A DNA stretch of 54,355 nt from JADJEI01 sp035328465 (lineage in GTDB: Bacteria; Bacteroidota; Ignavibacteria; Ignavibacteriales; Ignavibacteriaceae): assembly GCA_035328465.1 (NCBI GenBank), contig DAOLIQ010000014.1, positions 1 through 54,355 on the forward strand, given 5' to 3'. Within the stretch, counting starts at the first letter, position 1; each line of letters begins with the position of its first letter. Shown piece after piece: positions 45,001-53,527 of this stretch. Under the pieces are notes generated by a model. It had not been told where the DNA came from, made no database searches, and worked only from the letters and a program-made list of their open reading frames with translations. A program made the translations under genes and the position numbers.

Positions 45001-45776
45001 GAATCGCCGTTACCACCCACGAAGTCAGCATACCAAATAGTAACACCAACCTTATTTATATCTTTACTCCCATCGTTAGTGATGCTATTTAAAATGAATA
45101 AAGCATCTTCAACTAAAACCTGACTCCATGCAAGCACTCGTACATCGAGAAGAATTCCTAATCCTTTTCGAGTAAGATCAGTTTCATCGGGGAAGTAGGC
45201 TGTATATCTGCTGTAGCGATCGTCAGAAGCGCGGTAGAACATTTCCTGATCAGCATTAAATTTATTTTTTCCAAAGTAGCCATTCCAGCTTCCGGGCCAG
45301 CCGGGGTCAACTTCATCAACAAGTTTATCTGGCCAGAAGTCAGGCCATGTATCTTCATCAACACTTGTGGCTATTTCCTGACGGTCGGAGCTGTAATATC
45401 CGGGCACAGGTTCGAAGTTCCAACTGTTACCTTCGGGTGAAGTTCTGTAACTCATAACATCAATGATTCTTTGAAGATCGCCGTTATCATCAGTAACTTC
45501 GCCGCCGACAAAAATACCCTGCAGAGCAAGATAGACCTGTCCTGTATTTTTAGGCCATTCATAAGGAGTTTGTACAGAAATAGGAAAACTTCCGCTCTCT
45601 CTTCCTGTCAATCCAAAATTAAAAACAGAAGTACGAATTCGGTTGCCTTCCATTTGTCCTTGAGCACGAAAGCCCGGATCACCTCGCTCTTTACCGGGAA
45701 TATGCTGCGCATAGGCACCGGAAGAAATTATTATCACTAAAAGTGTTAGTAAAGTTATTTTGATTAAAGATTTCAT
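42099..45776 (-). CDS. Large secreted protein with calcium-loop-like repeats and T9SS-like C-terminus
   Basis: About 1225 residues from ATG 45776, chosen because AGGAG lies eight bases upstream and the signal peptide (MKSLIKITLLTLL...GAYAQ) starts there; an earlier in-frame ATG at 45803 lacks both. Residues roughly 310-560 hold at least five Asp-rich loops (DNDGDGELFG, DNNGNGLIDE, DNNGNGESGS, DNDGNGEDGS, DNNLNGAIDE) like calcium-binding thrombospondin-3 or dockerin loops. Later come fibronectin-III-like segments (NKITLYWDDVAESSFDAYI) and a C-terminal FlgD/T9SS-like domain (YGVYLYHIEAPG). Probably exported to the surface along with its TonB and PorV neighbours. Confidence 0.82.
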   Translation of the reverse strand: MKSLIKITLLTLLVIIISSGAYAQHIPGKERGDPGFRAQGQMEGNRIRTSVFNFGLTGRESGSFPISVQTPYEWPKNTGQVYLALQGIFVGGEVTDDNGDLQRIIDVMSYRTSPEGNSWNFEPVPGYYSSDRQEIATSVDEDTWPDFWPDKLVDEVDPGWPGSWNGYFGKNKFNADQEMFYRASDDRYSRYTAYFPDETDLTRKGLGILLDVRVLAWSQVLVEDALFILNSITNDGSKDINKVGVTIWYADFVGGNGDSQDDISEFDLMQDIAWTRDADNHAPDFGSDPVGMVSITFLETPGNAGDRIDNDGDGELFGPIVTEAMLVGESDPSITDADPRRTDGIDNNGNGLIDENKTHIVFDQQEGVQYADYIDNNGNGESGSPVVTSDMINLASGDQWKRWPANPENDPLQNGIVHLLMVESDDLGRAFRDNIDNDGNGEDGSPVITQAMIDAAALDAPYYRYKVSDKVILYDVKAEDLGKKYADGVDNNLNGAIDEFMDDGIDEMVDEARFDGVDNDGDWNVLTDDVGLDGVPQTGDFGENDGKPTSGAGTGLPGEPNIDVTDVSETDQIGISNADYLAAGALNIQSDATMWFDFMIPGKFYDPQEVVAGEYDLFVSSSFFPLKSGQTEPFSLAVIFANAPLPDPNSELRKAEILKKRGRAQETYNNDYQFANAPLTPTLTAIPGDNKITLYWDDVAESSFDAYIDAIGGNGHDFEGYRIYRSTDPAFEDPLDITSAYGSKVFRTPLVIFDLIDGIQGLDSIGFDGVKYQLGNDSGLKHSYIDSTVQNGFTYYYALVSYDFGYNAGNIIPSESPVRVSLQSDGSVKLGPNVVRVTPEAPSAGYIAPTLGDITLVNGTTTSTISYDIVDINKIKDGHVYYISFEDTLKIGNPALSEDDTLTTKSYTLKDSTDNVVVIDKFNSVSANVEQPLVDGFRLKFDNETRVEKNPETTKWNNENIPAFVFESFVWPNPSLRGQAIPNDYIVSFGDVGFGSSSEIKIGTLTFPSKPVNFKVFNRSTNDFIQYGFIEADTTYGGPGKLTTNGAAKDRIIFLEKDANDSLIFTWWFYLGNEPDTTLGQFYPVSGDTASIFLRKPFLSADIFRFVAHEGQIDNQLAKEDLENIKVVPNPYIATALWEPKNPYNSGRGPRSLHFTHLPNKCTIRIFTVNGELVDVIEHESQFNNGTADWDMLTKDNLSISYGVYLYHIEAPGIGEKIGKFAVIK

Positions 45777-45808
45777 CAAGTTATCTCCTGAATAAAAAAT
45801 CATAATTG

Positions 45809-48490
45809 TTAAAATGAAAATTCAAAACCAAGTTGAACCAATCGGGGCTCGCCATAATTCCATGGGAATCTAAGATATTCCTCAACTGAATTTGGACGGT
45901 TAGGGTCTTCACCAATGTTTTGCCCCTGTGTTGTATAATCAGGCTGCCCTGTATCACCAAATACATTTACAACAGTCCGTGCATCAAATAAATTAAATAC
46001 ACTCAAAAAGACATTGAGGTTGTAACCAAACACATCGAACAGCTTATTAATTTTTACATCAACTGTAAATTGATTTGGTCTGCGGCGGCTATTTCGCTGT
46101 AAGCCTGAGGAAATACCGCGATCAGCGGTAAACTGTGTAATGGAGGGTGTGTAAGGCAACCCTGTTCCGTATCGTGCAAGAAAACTTGCGCCCCAATCAG
46201 CACCACCGACATAAAAATTAAAATTGAGAATATGTCTTTGGTCCCAATCCAATGGCAAAATGAATAGAGCGGGCTCGTTATTTCCAAGCTGGGAGTTAAA
46301 TTCATCTTCGGGGCTTGAGTTACTGCCGTCGGCTACTTGATAAGTGTATGAAATATCAAAAGAATAGTTATCAAGAAATCTTTTATTTACAGTAAGAGTA
46401 ATTCCTTTTACGTTCGAATAATCTTTGTTGATGTATTTAGAATACGTAACAAGATTCCTTGTCGGGAAAAATGGTCCTGCAGTAATCCAATTACGAACGT
46501 CTTTGTAAAATCCTGTAACATCAATTAAAAATGTTTCCATAAATTCTTGTCTGAAACCAATTTCGTACATAACTGTACTCTGAGGTTCGAGATCAGGATT
46601 TCCGTAAACTCCATAGTTGCTTCCGGTCTCAGGAACTTTGTATGAACCATTGTTAAATAAGAATTGGAATGTCGGTATTTGTAAAAATTGTCCGTAAGAA
46701 AAATGTACCACCCCTGTTGCGCTTGTGGGATATGCAATTCCAAACCTTGGACTGAGCTGCCATTTTGGAGTTGATTTTTTATAAAAGAATGGTTCTCTTT
46801 CACTAATAGAAAGAGAATCCAAACCCGGTCTTAACGGCAGGTAAATATTTGGATCGCTTGGATCAACTAAAACATTGCCGCGTGCATCAAGATAATCCAA
46901 CCTTAACCCGATGTTAATGATTACATTATTAAATTCAATTTTATCCTGCGCATAAGCAGCAAATTCGATTGGTTCGTTGGTGTATTTTGTTCTGTTCGTT
47001 GCGCTTTCAGAAGGAATTGCCGGGGAGAAGACAGAATCTTCAACTCCATTTGTTCTATGTGGTTCAAGATTGTAATCATCAAAATTTAATTTGTGATATT
47101 TTCCTTCTATTCCAATTTTCAGCAAGTGATTTTCCTGCACCTGGCTTGTGAAATCAATTTTACCAATTAAAGAATTTGTCTCGCGGAAAAACCTGTGAAG
47201 GTTAGTTCCTTTATCATGAAATGCAAATGAAACTGTGTTTAATGAGTCCGGATGTTGATATCTTGAATCGTATGGATTATCGTAAAGATATTCATTAAAG
47301 TCTTTAAAGAAATATGAACCTTTAACCGTATAGAATGTTGAAGAGGATAATAAATGTGTAACCGTTAAGGTAGTGTTATAGCTATTAGAAAAATCTTTTA
47401 CATTTCCATCGGGAGTCCATTTCCAATCGTGCCCATAATTCTGAAAATCTTCTTTGGAATAAAGAAGTTCAGCGTTTAGTTTTACATCAGAAGCAGGCCA
47501 ATAAGAAAGGTTCGCTTGACCGAGATATCTTTTGCTCCAATTCATCGGAACAAATTCGCCATCGCCGATAGAGCCGTCAACATTAAACTTTCTTATGCCG
47601 TATAAATATCCGTCATCATAAACATATCTTGCATTTGCAAAAAATGTTATGGCGTTATTAGTGAAAGGAATCGGTCCGTTCAAACTGCCCTGTAGATTGT
47701 AATTAGCTACTGGATTGAAATCGTCAACATGAGTGAAGTAAGAAGTGAAGTTGCTTGCATAATCGCTGCTGTAAACTTTGATGTCTCCGTGAAAGTCTCG
47801 CCCCCCTTCTTTAGTTACAGTATTAATAATGCCGGACATTGCATTTCCATATTCGGCATTAAAAGTTCCGCTGATAACCTGAAGCTCTTGAACACTGCTG
47901 TTGTCTATCTCAATACCCCGGCTGTTATCGTAGCCATCGGTGATTGAAATACCATTCACCCAGTAAGCAATTTCACTTGTTCTGCCGCCGCGAATATGGA
48001 AACTACCGTCTGCACCCTTAGTAACACCAGCTTGTAATTGAAGCACGTCATTAAGTTCGAGTACGGGGAGGTTTTCAATCTGTTCCGAAGAAACCAACGA
48101 CTGGCTTGAGGTAATATCTTTTTTGATTAATTCTTTTTTGCCCTCAACAATAACAGCTTCAAGTTCAACTGCTGATTCACCCAATTCAAAATTAATTGTG
48201 CTTGTTAGGTCGATACTGACTTGAACATCCTGCACAAGTACTGCCTGATAACCAATGTACTGTGCTTTAATGCTATATTTTCCGGGCGGGATATTAAGTA
48301 TCACATAATTACCATCAAGGTCAGTTGCTGCGCCGTAGTTAGTGCCTTCAACTGTAATATTAACAAATGGAAGAGCCTCGCCTGTAATTTTATCCGTAAC
48401 TTTACCTGCAATCTTTCCGGTGGTTCCCGCAAAGGTATTGGAGTTAGCAGAAAAAATAAGAGCAAGAAATAATAGTAAACATTTTCTCAT
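45809..48490 (-). CDS. TonB-dependent receptor with carboxypeptidase-regulatory-like domain
   Basis: 893 residues. Signal peptide (1-21), then a carboxypeptidase-D regulatory-like domain (GKIAGKVTDKITGEALPFVN at about 25-44; GKYSIKAQYIGYQAV), a plug domain (LPVLELNDVLQLQAGVTKGA; FHIRGGRTSEIAYWVNG; EYGNAMSGIINTVTKEGG) and a 22-strand-type barrel ending LVQLGFEFSF with C-terminal Phe. SusC/CirA-like, imports a substrate energised by TonB. AAGGAG lies six bases before the ATG. No SusD-like lipoprotein neighbour is seen. Confidence 0.93.
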   Translation of the reverse strand: MRKCLLLFLALIFSANSNTFAGTTGKIAGKVTDKITGEALPFVNITVEGTNYGAATDLDGNYVILNIPPGKYSIKAQYIGYQAVLVQDVQVSIDLTSTINFELGESAVELEAVIVEGKKELIKKDITSSQSLVSSEQIENLPVLELNDVLQLQAGVTKGADGSFHIRGGRTSEIAYWVNGISITDGYDNSRGIEIDNSSVQELQVISGTFNAEYGNAMSGIINTVTKEGGRDFHGDIKVYSSDYASNFTSYFTHVDDFNPVANYNLQGSLNGPIPFTNNAITFFANARYVYDDGYLYGIRKFNVDGSIGDGEFVPMNWSKRYLGQANLSYWPASDVKLNAELLYSKEDFQNYGHDWKWTPDGNVKDFSNSYNTTLTVTHLLSSSTFYTVKGSYFFKDFNEYLYDNPYDSRYQHPDSLNTVSFAFHDKGTNLHRFFRETNSLIGKIDFTSQVQENHLLKIGIEGKYHKLNFDDYNLEPHRTNGVEDSVFSPAIPSESATNRTKYTNEPIEFAAYAQDKIEFNNVIINIGLRLDYLDARGNVLVDPSDPNIYLPLRPGLDSLSISEREPFFYKKSTPKWQLSPRFGIAYPTSATGVVHFSYGQFLQIPTFQFLFNNGSYKVPETGSNYGVYGNPDLEPQSTVMYEIGFRQEFMETFLIDVTGFYKDVRNWITAGPFFPTRNLVTYSKYINKDYSNVKGITLTVNKRFLDNYSFDISYTYQVADGSNSSPEDEFNSQLGNNEPALFILPLDWDQRHILNFNFYVGGADWGASFLARYGTGLPYTPSITQFTADRGISSGLQRNSRRRPNQFTVDVKINKLFDVFGYNLNVFLSVFNLFDARTVVNVFGDTGQPDYTTQGQNIGEDPNRPNSVEEYLRFPWNYGEPRLVQLGFEFSF

Positions 48491-48540
48491 ATATTACTCC
48501 TTAATTACGCTGTATTAAAAGTATAGTTTATAAAACTATA

Positions 48541-50187
48541 CTATCCTAAAATATTAAAAGATGCCAACAGCTTGTAATCAATTTTGATTTCCAAACCATT
48601 TCGAATCTTATTAATATATTCATCTCTTAATTTAGTTCTTTGTTCGAAGATGAATGCATCCCGAACACTTTTTTTTATAATCGAAAACTCGATTGGCTTT
48701 GGATCTTTTTTGCCCAAAATTTTAAACAGTCCATAATAATTTTCAATTCTAACAGGGCCTATTAATTCACCAACATTTGAGTTAGTAAATGTCTCTTTCA
48801 AGTTTCCAAATTTGTCAATTGGTGAAAAACCAATTTCACCATTATGTTTTGCTGACCAATCTCTAAGCGAAAATTCTCGGGCAAGTTCACCAAAATCCTT
48901 TCCCGATTTTATTAAAACTAATAGACTATCACTCAGATCTTTTCGATCAACAATAATTTCCTGAAGATTTATTTCTTCCGGTAGTGTAAAATAATGAATA
49001 TTATTTTTATAATAATCAATCAATTCTGAATCGGAAACAATTGCTGCATCGAGAATATTTGACAATTTAAATTTCAGAAAAGTATTATCCTGTAATTTCT
49101 TAATAGTTTTTTTAACAACCGAAACAGTATCGTAACCTTTTTTTAGTGCTTCATCATATAATCGCTCCTGAATAATCAGCCCTTCGATTACAGCCTTTAA
49201 TGATTCGCGTGAAGTAATTTTAATTCGATGATAAGAAGGAATTTCAGAAATTTTTTGTTCAATCAAACTTGATAAATATTTTTTACCATCGTACTCAACA
49301 CAATTTTTATCGTTATTGTTTTTGTTGATACTTTCTACTGTTGAAATTGCACTCAGGTTTTTCCATAATTCTTCAAGTGCCTGCTCATTAAAAATTACTT
49401 TGCTTTTGTCGTAAATCTGATTCAAGTAACTTCGCTCGAATGGATTTCTTTTGCGTAATCTTAAAGTCTGTTCAAGTTTGTTTTTTTTGGTTTGAAATTC
49501 ATATTCGGTAAGTAATGGGTGGGGTTGTCTGTCTTCTAATTTTATTATACTGTAACCGCGTGCTGTTTTTACAGGCTTAGATATCTCTCCAATTTTTAGT
49601 TTGAAAGCTGCATCTTCAAACTCAGGATCCATATCGCCCCAGGTAAAATAACCAAGGTAGCCGCCGTTATTTTGCAGAACCGAATCTGTAAAAACCTGCT
49701 TTGCCAATGTGTTGAAATCAAATCCCATTTTCAGTAGATTGTACAAATTGTTTGCTTCATCTTCCGTTGCAGCAAACAGATGACGCGCAGAAATATTCTC
49801 ATTTACTTTAACAAAGGCATCACGAAGTTCGGCTTCTGTGACTGTAATTTTTGCAAATACTTCCTGATCTTTCAGGAATGCAAGTATTGCCTGCTTGCGC
49901 ACCCACTCCATTTCGTTATTGTATTCTACGTCGTTGAATATTGATTTGTTATCGTCATAATAATAAAGAATAACTTCGTTGGTCATATTATTTAGGATTG
50001 CTTCGCGGATGTAATATTTATCTTGCACTCCGGCGGAGATTAAATAATCAGTATATCGATCAGAAAATTCGGAGAGAGTTATTTGATGAGAACCAATAGA
50101 GGCTAATACAGGATTATCTTTTTTTCCTGTGCCTGCAAATAAATTGCACGCAATCATTACATATAAAATGAGGATCTGAAATTTCAT
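48541..50187 (-). CDS. SurA-like peptidyl-prolyl isomerase with two parvulin domains
   Basis: 548 residues with a signal peptide (1-19). N-terminal chaperone part VLASIGSHQITLSEFSDRY, first parvulin near 130-225 (ISARHLFAATEDEA; GGYLGYFTWGDMDPEFEDAA; ARGYSIIKLEDRQ) and second near 405-505 (LQEIIVDRKDLSDS; GEIGFSPIDKFG; IENYYGLFKILGKK). It probably helps fold the outer-membrane and secreted proteins encoded just downstream. First gene of the surface operon. Confidence 0.85.
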   Translation of the reverse strand: MKFQILILYVMIACNLFAGTGKKDNPVLASIGSHQITLSEFSDRYTDYLISAGVQDKYYIREAILNNMTNEVILYYYDDNKSIFNDVEYNNEMEWVRKQAILAFLKDQEVFAKITVTEAELRDAFVKVNENISARHLFAATEDEANNLYNLLKMGFDFNTLAKQVFTDSVLQNNGGYLGYFTWGDMDPEFEDAAFKLKIGEISKPVKTARGYSIIKLEDRQPHPLLTEYEFQTKKNKLEQTLRLRKRNPFERSYLNQIYDKSKVIFNEQALEELWKNLSAISTVESINKNNNDKNCVEYDGKKYLSSLIEQKISEIPSYHRIKITSRESLKAVIEGLIIQERLYDEALKKGYDTVSVVKKTIKKLQDNTFLKFKLSNILDAAIVSDSELIDYYKNNIHYFTLPEEINLQEIIVDRKDLSDSLLVLIKSGKDFGELAREFSLRDWSAKHNGEIGFSPIDKFGNLKETFTNSNVGELIGPVRIENYYGLFKILGKKDPKPIEFSIIKKSVRDAFIFEQRTKLRDEYINKIRNGLEIKIDYKLLASFNILG

Positions 50188-50489
50188 ATTTTATTTTGCG
50201 ATTAAACGCATAATAAAATTTTTACAAAAAAACTACTTGTAAAAATTCGCTATCTGCTTTCTCCTGCTGTGCTTATTAAAATCTTGAACTAAAAAGTTAA
50301 ACTTTGTTAAATGACGATTCAATAATTGCGAAATTAATAATTAGTTGCAAGGGAAAATTTATTTTATTAATGAATTAAAAAAAATCGCATCCAAACAGCC
50401 TTAATCATTTAAGCTGTTAGCTAAAAAAATCTTAAAATTTAATGAAGCTTTGGAGGATATAACTATTCAAACATCCATTGAGCGAAAAA
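50188..50489. other. Intergenic gap, 302 bases
   Basis: An AT-rich stretch between the rhodanese gene end and the SurA-like gene start, both minus strand, so it should hold the promoter of the surface operon. One hairpin is visible at 50394-50418 (AACAG-CTTAA / TTAAG-CTGTT with one bulge); on the minus strand eight Ts follow about ten bases later, so it may be a weak terminator for the rhodanese operon. No ORF seen. Confidence 0.5.
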
Positions 50490-50867
50490 TTATTTTTGAT
50501 TAATATATTCAGTCATGCCGCCCAAAACATTTTTAGCTTTAAAACCATTTTGTAACAGAATTTTAGTTGCAACTCCTGAACGATTTCCGGTGCGACAAAT
50601 TACTGCAATGTCATTTGATTTATATTTTTCTAATTCTCCCAGCCTGCTTTCCAATTCCTGAACAGGAATGTTAATAACCCCATCAATTTGACCGAGCGGT
50701 CCTTCAAGCTCAGCCGGTGTTCGAACGTCGAGAATAATCAAATTCTCATTTGCTTTCATCTCTTCTTTTAACTGCTGAACACTCATAGAGTTTTGATCTT
50801 CTTGCTGAGCACATCCTAATATTTGAAAAAGAAAAAAGAATACAATTACTGAATTTAATGCTTTCAT
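50490..50867 (-). CDS. Rhodanese-domain lipoprotein
   Basis: 125 residues. Lipoprotein signal with lipobox ILGCAQQ (Cys about 19), then a single rhodanese domain: LIILDVRTPAELEGPLG near 48-64 and the active-site loop VICRTGNRSGVA near 89-100 with the catalytic Cys. Acts on sulfur transfer or thiol chemistry in the periplasm. AAGGTG precedes the ATG. Last of four genes beginning with the sigma factor. Confidence 0.9.
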   Translation of the reverse strand: MKALNSVIVFFFLFQILGCAQQEDQNSMSVQQLKEEMKANENLIILDVRTPAELEGPLGQIDGVINIPVQELESRLGELEKYKSNDIAVICRTGNRSGVATKILLQNGFKAKNVLGGMTEYINQK

Positions 50868-50898
50868 TTGTGCACCTTGAATTGTGAATGATTGATAA

Positions 50899-51144
50899 CT
50901 AATTTAATCCACACATTCCAGATGCACAACCACCAGAATTTGGGATAGCGCAGCTTCCATCACTGCAGCCGCCGTAAGAATCGCTACCCGAATTAGCGAC
51001 AGCAGCGCTAAAGGTCGAAAATAATTTTTTACTTTTATGTGAGCTGCAATTTGGGCAGGTTATTTCTTCATTATGATTTTGAGATTTATGAAATACATCG
51101 AATTTTGTTTTACACTCCTGGCATTGATATTCAAATACGGGCAT
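50899..51144 (-). CDS. FmdB-family zinc-ribbon protein
   Basis: 81 residues. MPVFEYQCQECKTKFDVF and ITCPNCSS give the C-x2-C ... C-x2-C zinc ribbon of FmdB-like regulators. The C-terminal tail adds a second cysteine-rich, glycine-rich stretch (GGCSDGSCAIPN, GGCASGMCGLN) that could bind metal or a cluster. AAGGAG precedes the ATG. 24 bases after the anti-sigma gene. Confidence 0.88.
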   Translation of the reverse strand: MPVFEYQCQECKTKFDVFHKSQNHNEEITCPNCSSHKSKKLFSTFSAAVANSGSDSYGGCSDGSCAIPNSGGCASGMCGLN

Positions 51145-51168
51145 CGAGAACTCCTTTCAAGTTTAAGT

Positions 51169-51414
51169 TTATTTTTCTTCATCGTTTAAATTGAGTAGAG
51201 ACATTAGTCTATTATGAGCTTCTTCAGGTAATTCAATATTGTATTTTTTGTACCAATCAATAGTCACCTCTACAGTTTGAAAATAATTTTTGCAATTGAC
51301 ACATTCGTCAAGATGTGATTTTATCGCAATACATTTATCGGAATTTAAATCTTCGCCAAGACTTTCGCAGATATGATGAATCACATCTTTGCAGGTTACA
51401 TCTTCCTTTTTCAT
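51169..51414 (-). CDS. Zinc-finger anti-sigma factor (soluble, ZAS type)
   Basis: 81 residues, cytoplasmic, no transmembrane segment. H-x3-C-x2-C motif HLDECVNC near residues 30-37, with an upstream His/Cys (VIHHICESLGEDL), as in RsrA/ChrR-type anti-sigma domains. It overlaps the sigma gene by four bases (ATGA), the usual arrangement of an ECF sigma factor and its inhibitor. Absence of a membrane part suggests it senses a cytoplasmic, possibly redox or metal, signal. Confidence 0.85.
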   Translation of the reverse strand: MKKEDVTCKDVIHHICESLGEDLNSDKCIAIKSHLDECVNCKNYFQTVEVTIDWYKKYNIELPEEAHNRLMSLLNLNDEEK

Positions 51415-51974
51415 TTTCTAAATGCCTCGTTAATTTCGTTTCGTAAAAATGCTCGCGCTCTGTGAAGCCTTGATTTTACAGCAGGGACGGAAAGTTCCGC
51501 TATTTTAGCCGTCTCTTCTGTTGAGAACTCTTCAACATCTCTTAAAAGAAAAACCATTCTATACTCAGGTGAAAGTTTACTAATTGCTTCATCTAATATT
51601 TTTCGAAGTTCATTATTCTCAGTACTTTTATATGGCACCGAAGACCAATCAACAACTTGTTTGTTTTCATACATTCCATCTTCGTCATCATCAAGCGAGA
51701 TAAAATGGCGGTTCTTAAATTTTCTTGCCTCCATCAGACAGTGATTGGTAACAATTCTGTAAAGCCACGTTGATAGTTTGGAATTACCATCAAACTGATG
51801 AAGTGATTTTACAACACTTAGAAAAGTTTCCTGCATAATGTTTTCGGCTTTATCTCTGTCGCGGCAAATTTTAAATGCGAAGTTGTACACAGTCTTTTCA
51901 TACATCTTGACCAGTGAAGCGAGGGCTTTCCTGTCTCCGCTTTTAGCAAGCTCAATAATTTTTATTTCATCCAT
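51411..51974 (-). CDS. ECF-type sigma-70 family RNA polymerase sigma factor
   Basis: 187 residues. Region 2: YNFAFKICRDRDKAENIMQE and LSTWLYRIVTNHCLMEARK (about 28-80). Linker contains the acidic ISLDDDEDG. Region 4: LSPEYRMVFLLRDVEEFSTE and SVPAVKSRLHRARAFLR (about 135-182). It directs RNA polymerase to a small regulon, probably including its own operon of anti-sigma, FmdB and rhodanese genes. Confidence 0.93.
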   Translation of the reverse strand: MDEIKIIELAKSGDRKALASLVKMYEKTVYNFAFKICRDRDKAENIMQETFLSVVKSLHQFDGNSKLSTWLYRIVTNHCLMEARKFKNRHFISLDDDEDGMYENKQVVDWSSVPYKSTENNELRKILDEAISKLSPEYRMVFLLRDVEEFSTEETAKIAELSVPAVKSRLHRARAFLRNEINEAFRK

Positions 51975-52104
51975 ACTTATGATGCATTTCTAAATTCAAA
52001 GATTCAATAAACATTGTTATTTATGTTTTCGGAATACCTATTTACTTTTCTATTTTTATACGAAAGTTTTTTGAGATTATTCTATTTCAAATATAAATAA
52101 AATT

Positions 52105-53520
52105 ATGACTCTTAATAAGAAGACCTATGATCAGCTAAGGAAAAATAAAATCTTTGAGGGAATCTCTATTGATAGCACCGGAATTGATTTCAACCAGGAA
52201 GGTGTAAAAATATTTAAAGAAGGCGATATTATTTTTCAGAAGGGCGACCGACCTGAATTTATGTACCTTATTTTACAGGGCAAGGTTAAAATTAAATTTT
52301 CTGAAAGAAGTATTTTATTGAATAAATCCGATTTCGATTTTTTTGGCGAAAAAGAAATTACAGATAATACTCAAAGAATTTCTTCTGCAGTTGCAGATAC
52401 TAATTGCACTTTTTATTGTATTGCCCCGCATTTAGTAAATAAACTTCTTGCTAGAGATAAAACAATCTCCGATAATATTCTTCTAAATAATCTTAAAAGT
52501 GAATCATCCGATATTTTTAATTCATTAAATCCAGATCCAAAACTGGATGTTGAACTTGAATCTGAACCTGAGCATGTACCTGATCACGAACTTGAACCTG
52601 ATCTTGAACTAATCACTCCTCCCTCCCCCGAACTGGTAGAGAAGATTGATGATGGAATAATTACTGAAGTATCAGACGAAGCATTACTAAGTAATCGAGA
52701 CGAAGAAATTCATTCATCATTAGTTATTGAGGAAGATATTTTAGATGATAATCAAGGGAGAGATCTTTTTGATATTCAAGAAAAAATAGAAGAAAATATA
52801 ACTGAACCTTTTGTTGAATCCCTGCCTGAAAAAATTCAAATCGACCGGGCAGTTGAGAAAGATATTGTTATCAACGATTACGATGCTGACGGAGAAGAAC
52901 GTGAGAAAAAATATGTCACGTTTATTAAATACAACTTCGAAACCATCCAGCAAGTTTTAAATAATTTTACTAATGATGATTCTTACAGCAGCAAAAATAT
53001 TGTACATAGTCTGGCTTTTCTTTCTAAAAATATAATTTCGAGTACAAAAAAACTTTTTACCAATTCCCAATTCTTTAACAGTGAGATTCAATCGATTGAC
53101 GATTTATTAAACAAATCTCTGCCTACGATTAAGGAAGCAATCTCCCGGAGTGATATTAAAATTCTCAAAAAAATAAAAACTGAGAAAAGTATAATAATTA
53201 ACCAGGAAGACTTTGAAGTGGTTTGCCATCAGATTTTTAAAAATGCCTGCGAAGCAATGCCGCTTGGCGGAAATATTTTTATTTCAGTTGAAGAAATTGA
53301 AGACAACATTAAAATTAAAATCAAAGACGAGGGAAATGGAATTCCTGAATATCAACTCGAAAATATTTTTGATGAATTTTTCACTCACGGAAAAAATAAT
53401 TCCGTTGGATTGGGTCTTTATCTTGCCAAAAAAATAATTGAAGATTGCGGAGGTTTAATCTCTGCCGATAGTGATCTCGGAGAAAGCACTACGATAATTA
53501 TTAAACTTCCAACCTCTTAA
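52105..53520 (+). CDS. Cyclic-nucleotide-binding / HATPase chimera sensor kinase-like
   Basis: 471 residues. N-terminal cNMP-binding (CAP-like) domain, about 15-135 (FKEGDIIFQKGDRPEFMYLI; GKVKIKF). Next an acidic, Pro/Glu-rich linker, about 145-260 (PDHELEPDLELITPPSPELV). C-terminal GHKL ATPase, about 355-470: N box HQIFKNACEAM, G1 DEGNGIPE, F/G2 GLGLYLAKKII. A standard H box is not evident; the only candidate is NIVHSLAFL near 307. It may therefore signal without classic autophosphorylation, or be an unusual kinase. No response regulator adjacent. Divergent from the sigma-factor operon. Confidence 0.85.
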   Translation: MTLNKKTYDQLRKNKIFEGISIDSTGIDFNQEGVKIFKEGDIIFQKGDRPEFMYLILQGKVKIKFSERSILLNKSDFDFFGEKEITDNTQRISSAVADTNCTFYCIAPHLVNKLLARDKTISDNILLNNLKSESSDIFNSLNPDPKLDVELESEPEHVPDHELEPDLELITPPSPELVEKIDDGIITEVSDEALLSNRDEEIHSSLVIEEDILDDNQGRDLFDIQEKIEENITEPFVESLPEKIQIDRAVEKDIVINDYDADGEEREKKYVTFIKYNFETIQQVLNNFTNDDSYSSKNIVHSLAFLSKNIISSTKKLFTNSQFFNSEIQSIDDLLNKSLPTIKEAISRSDIKILKKIKTEKSIIINQEDFEVVCHQIFKNACEAMPLGGNIFISVEEIEDNIKIKIKDEGNGIPEYQLENIFDEFFTHGKNNSVGLGLYLAKKIIEDCGGLISADSDLGESTTIIIKLPTS

Positions 53521-53527
53521 TTTTTTG

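Noticed and set aside
50451..50460. GGAGGATAT on the plus strand, a perfect Shine-Dalgarno look-alike
   Set aside because: No ATG, GTG or TTG with an open frame follows at a usable distance.
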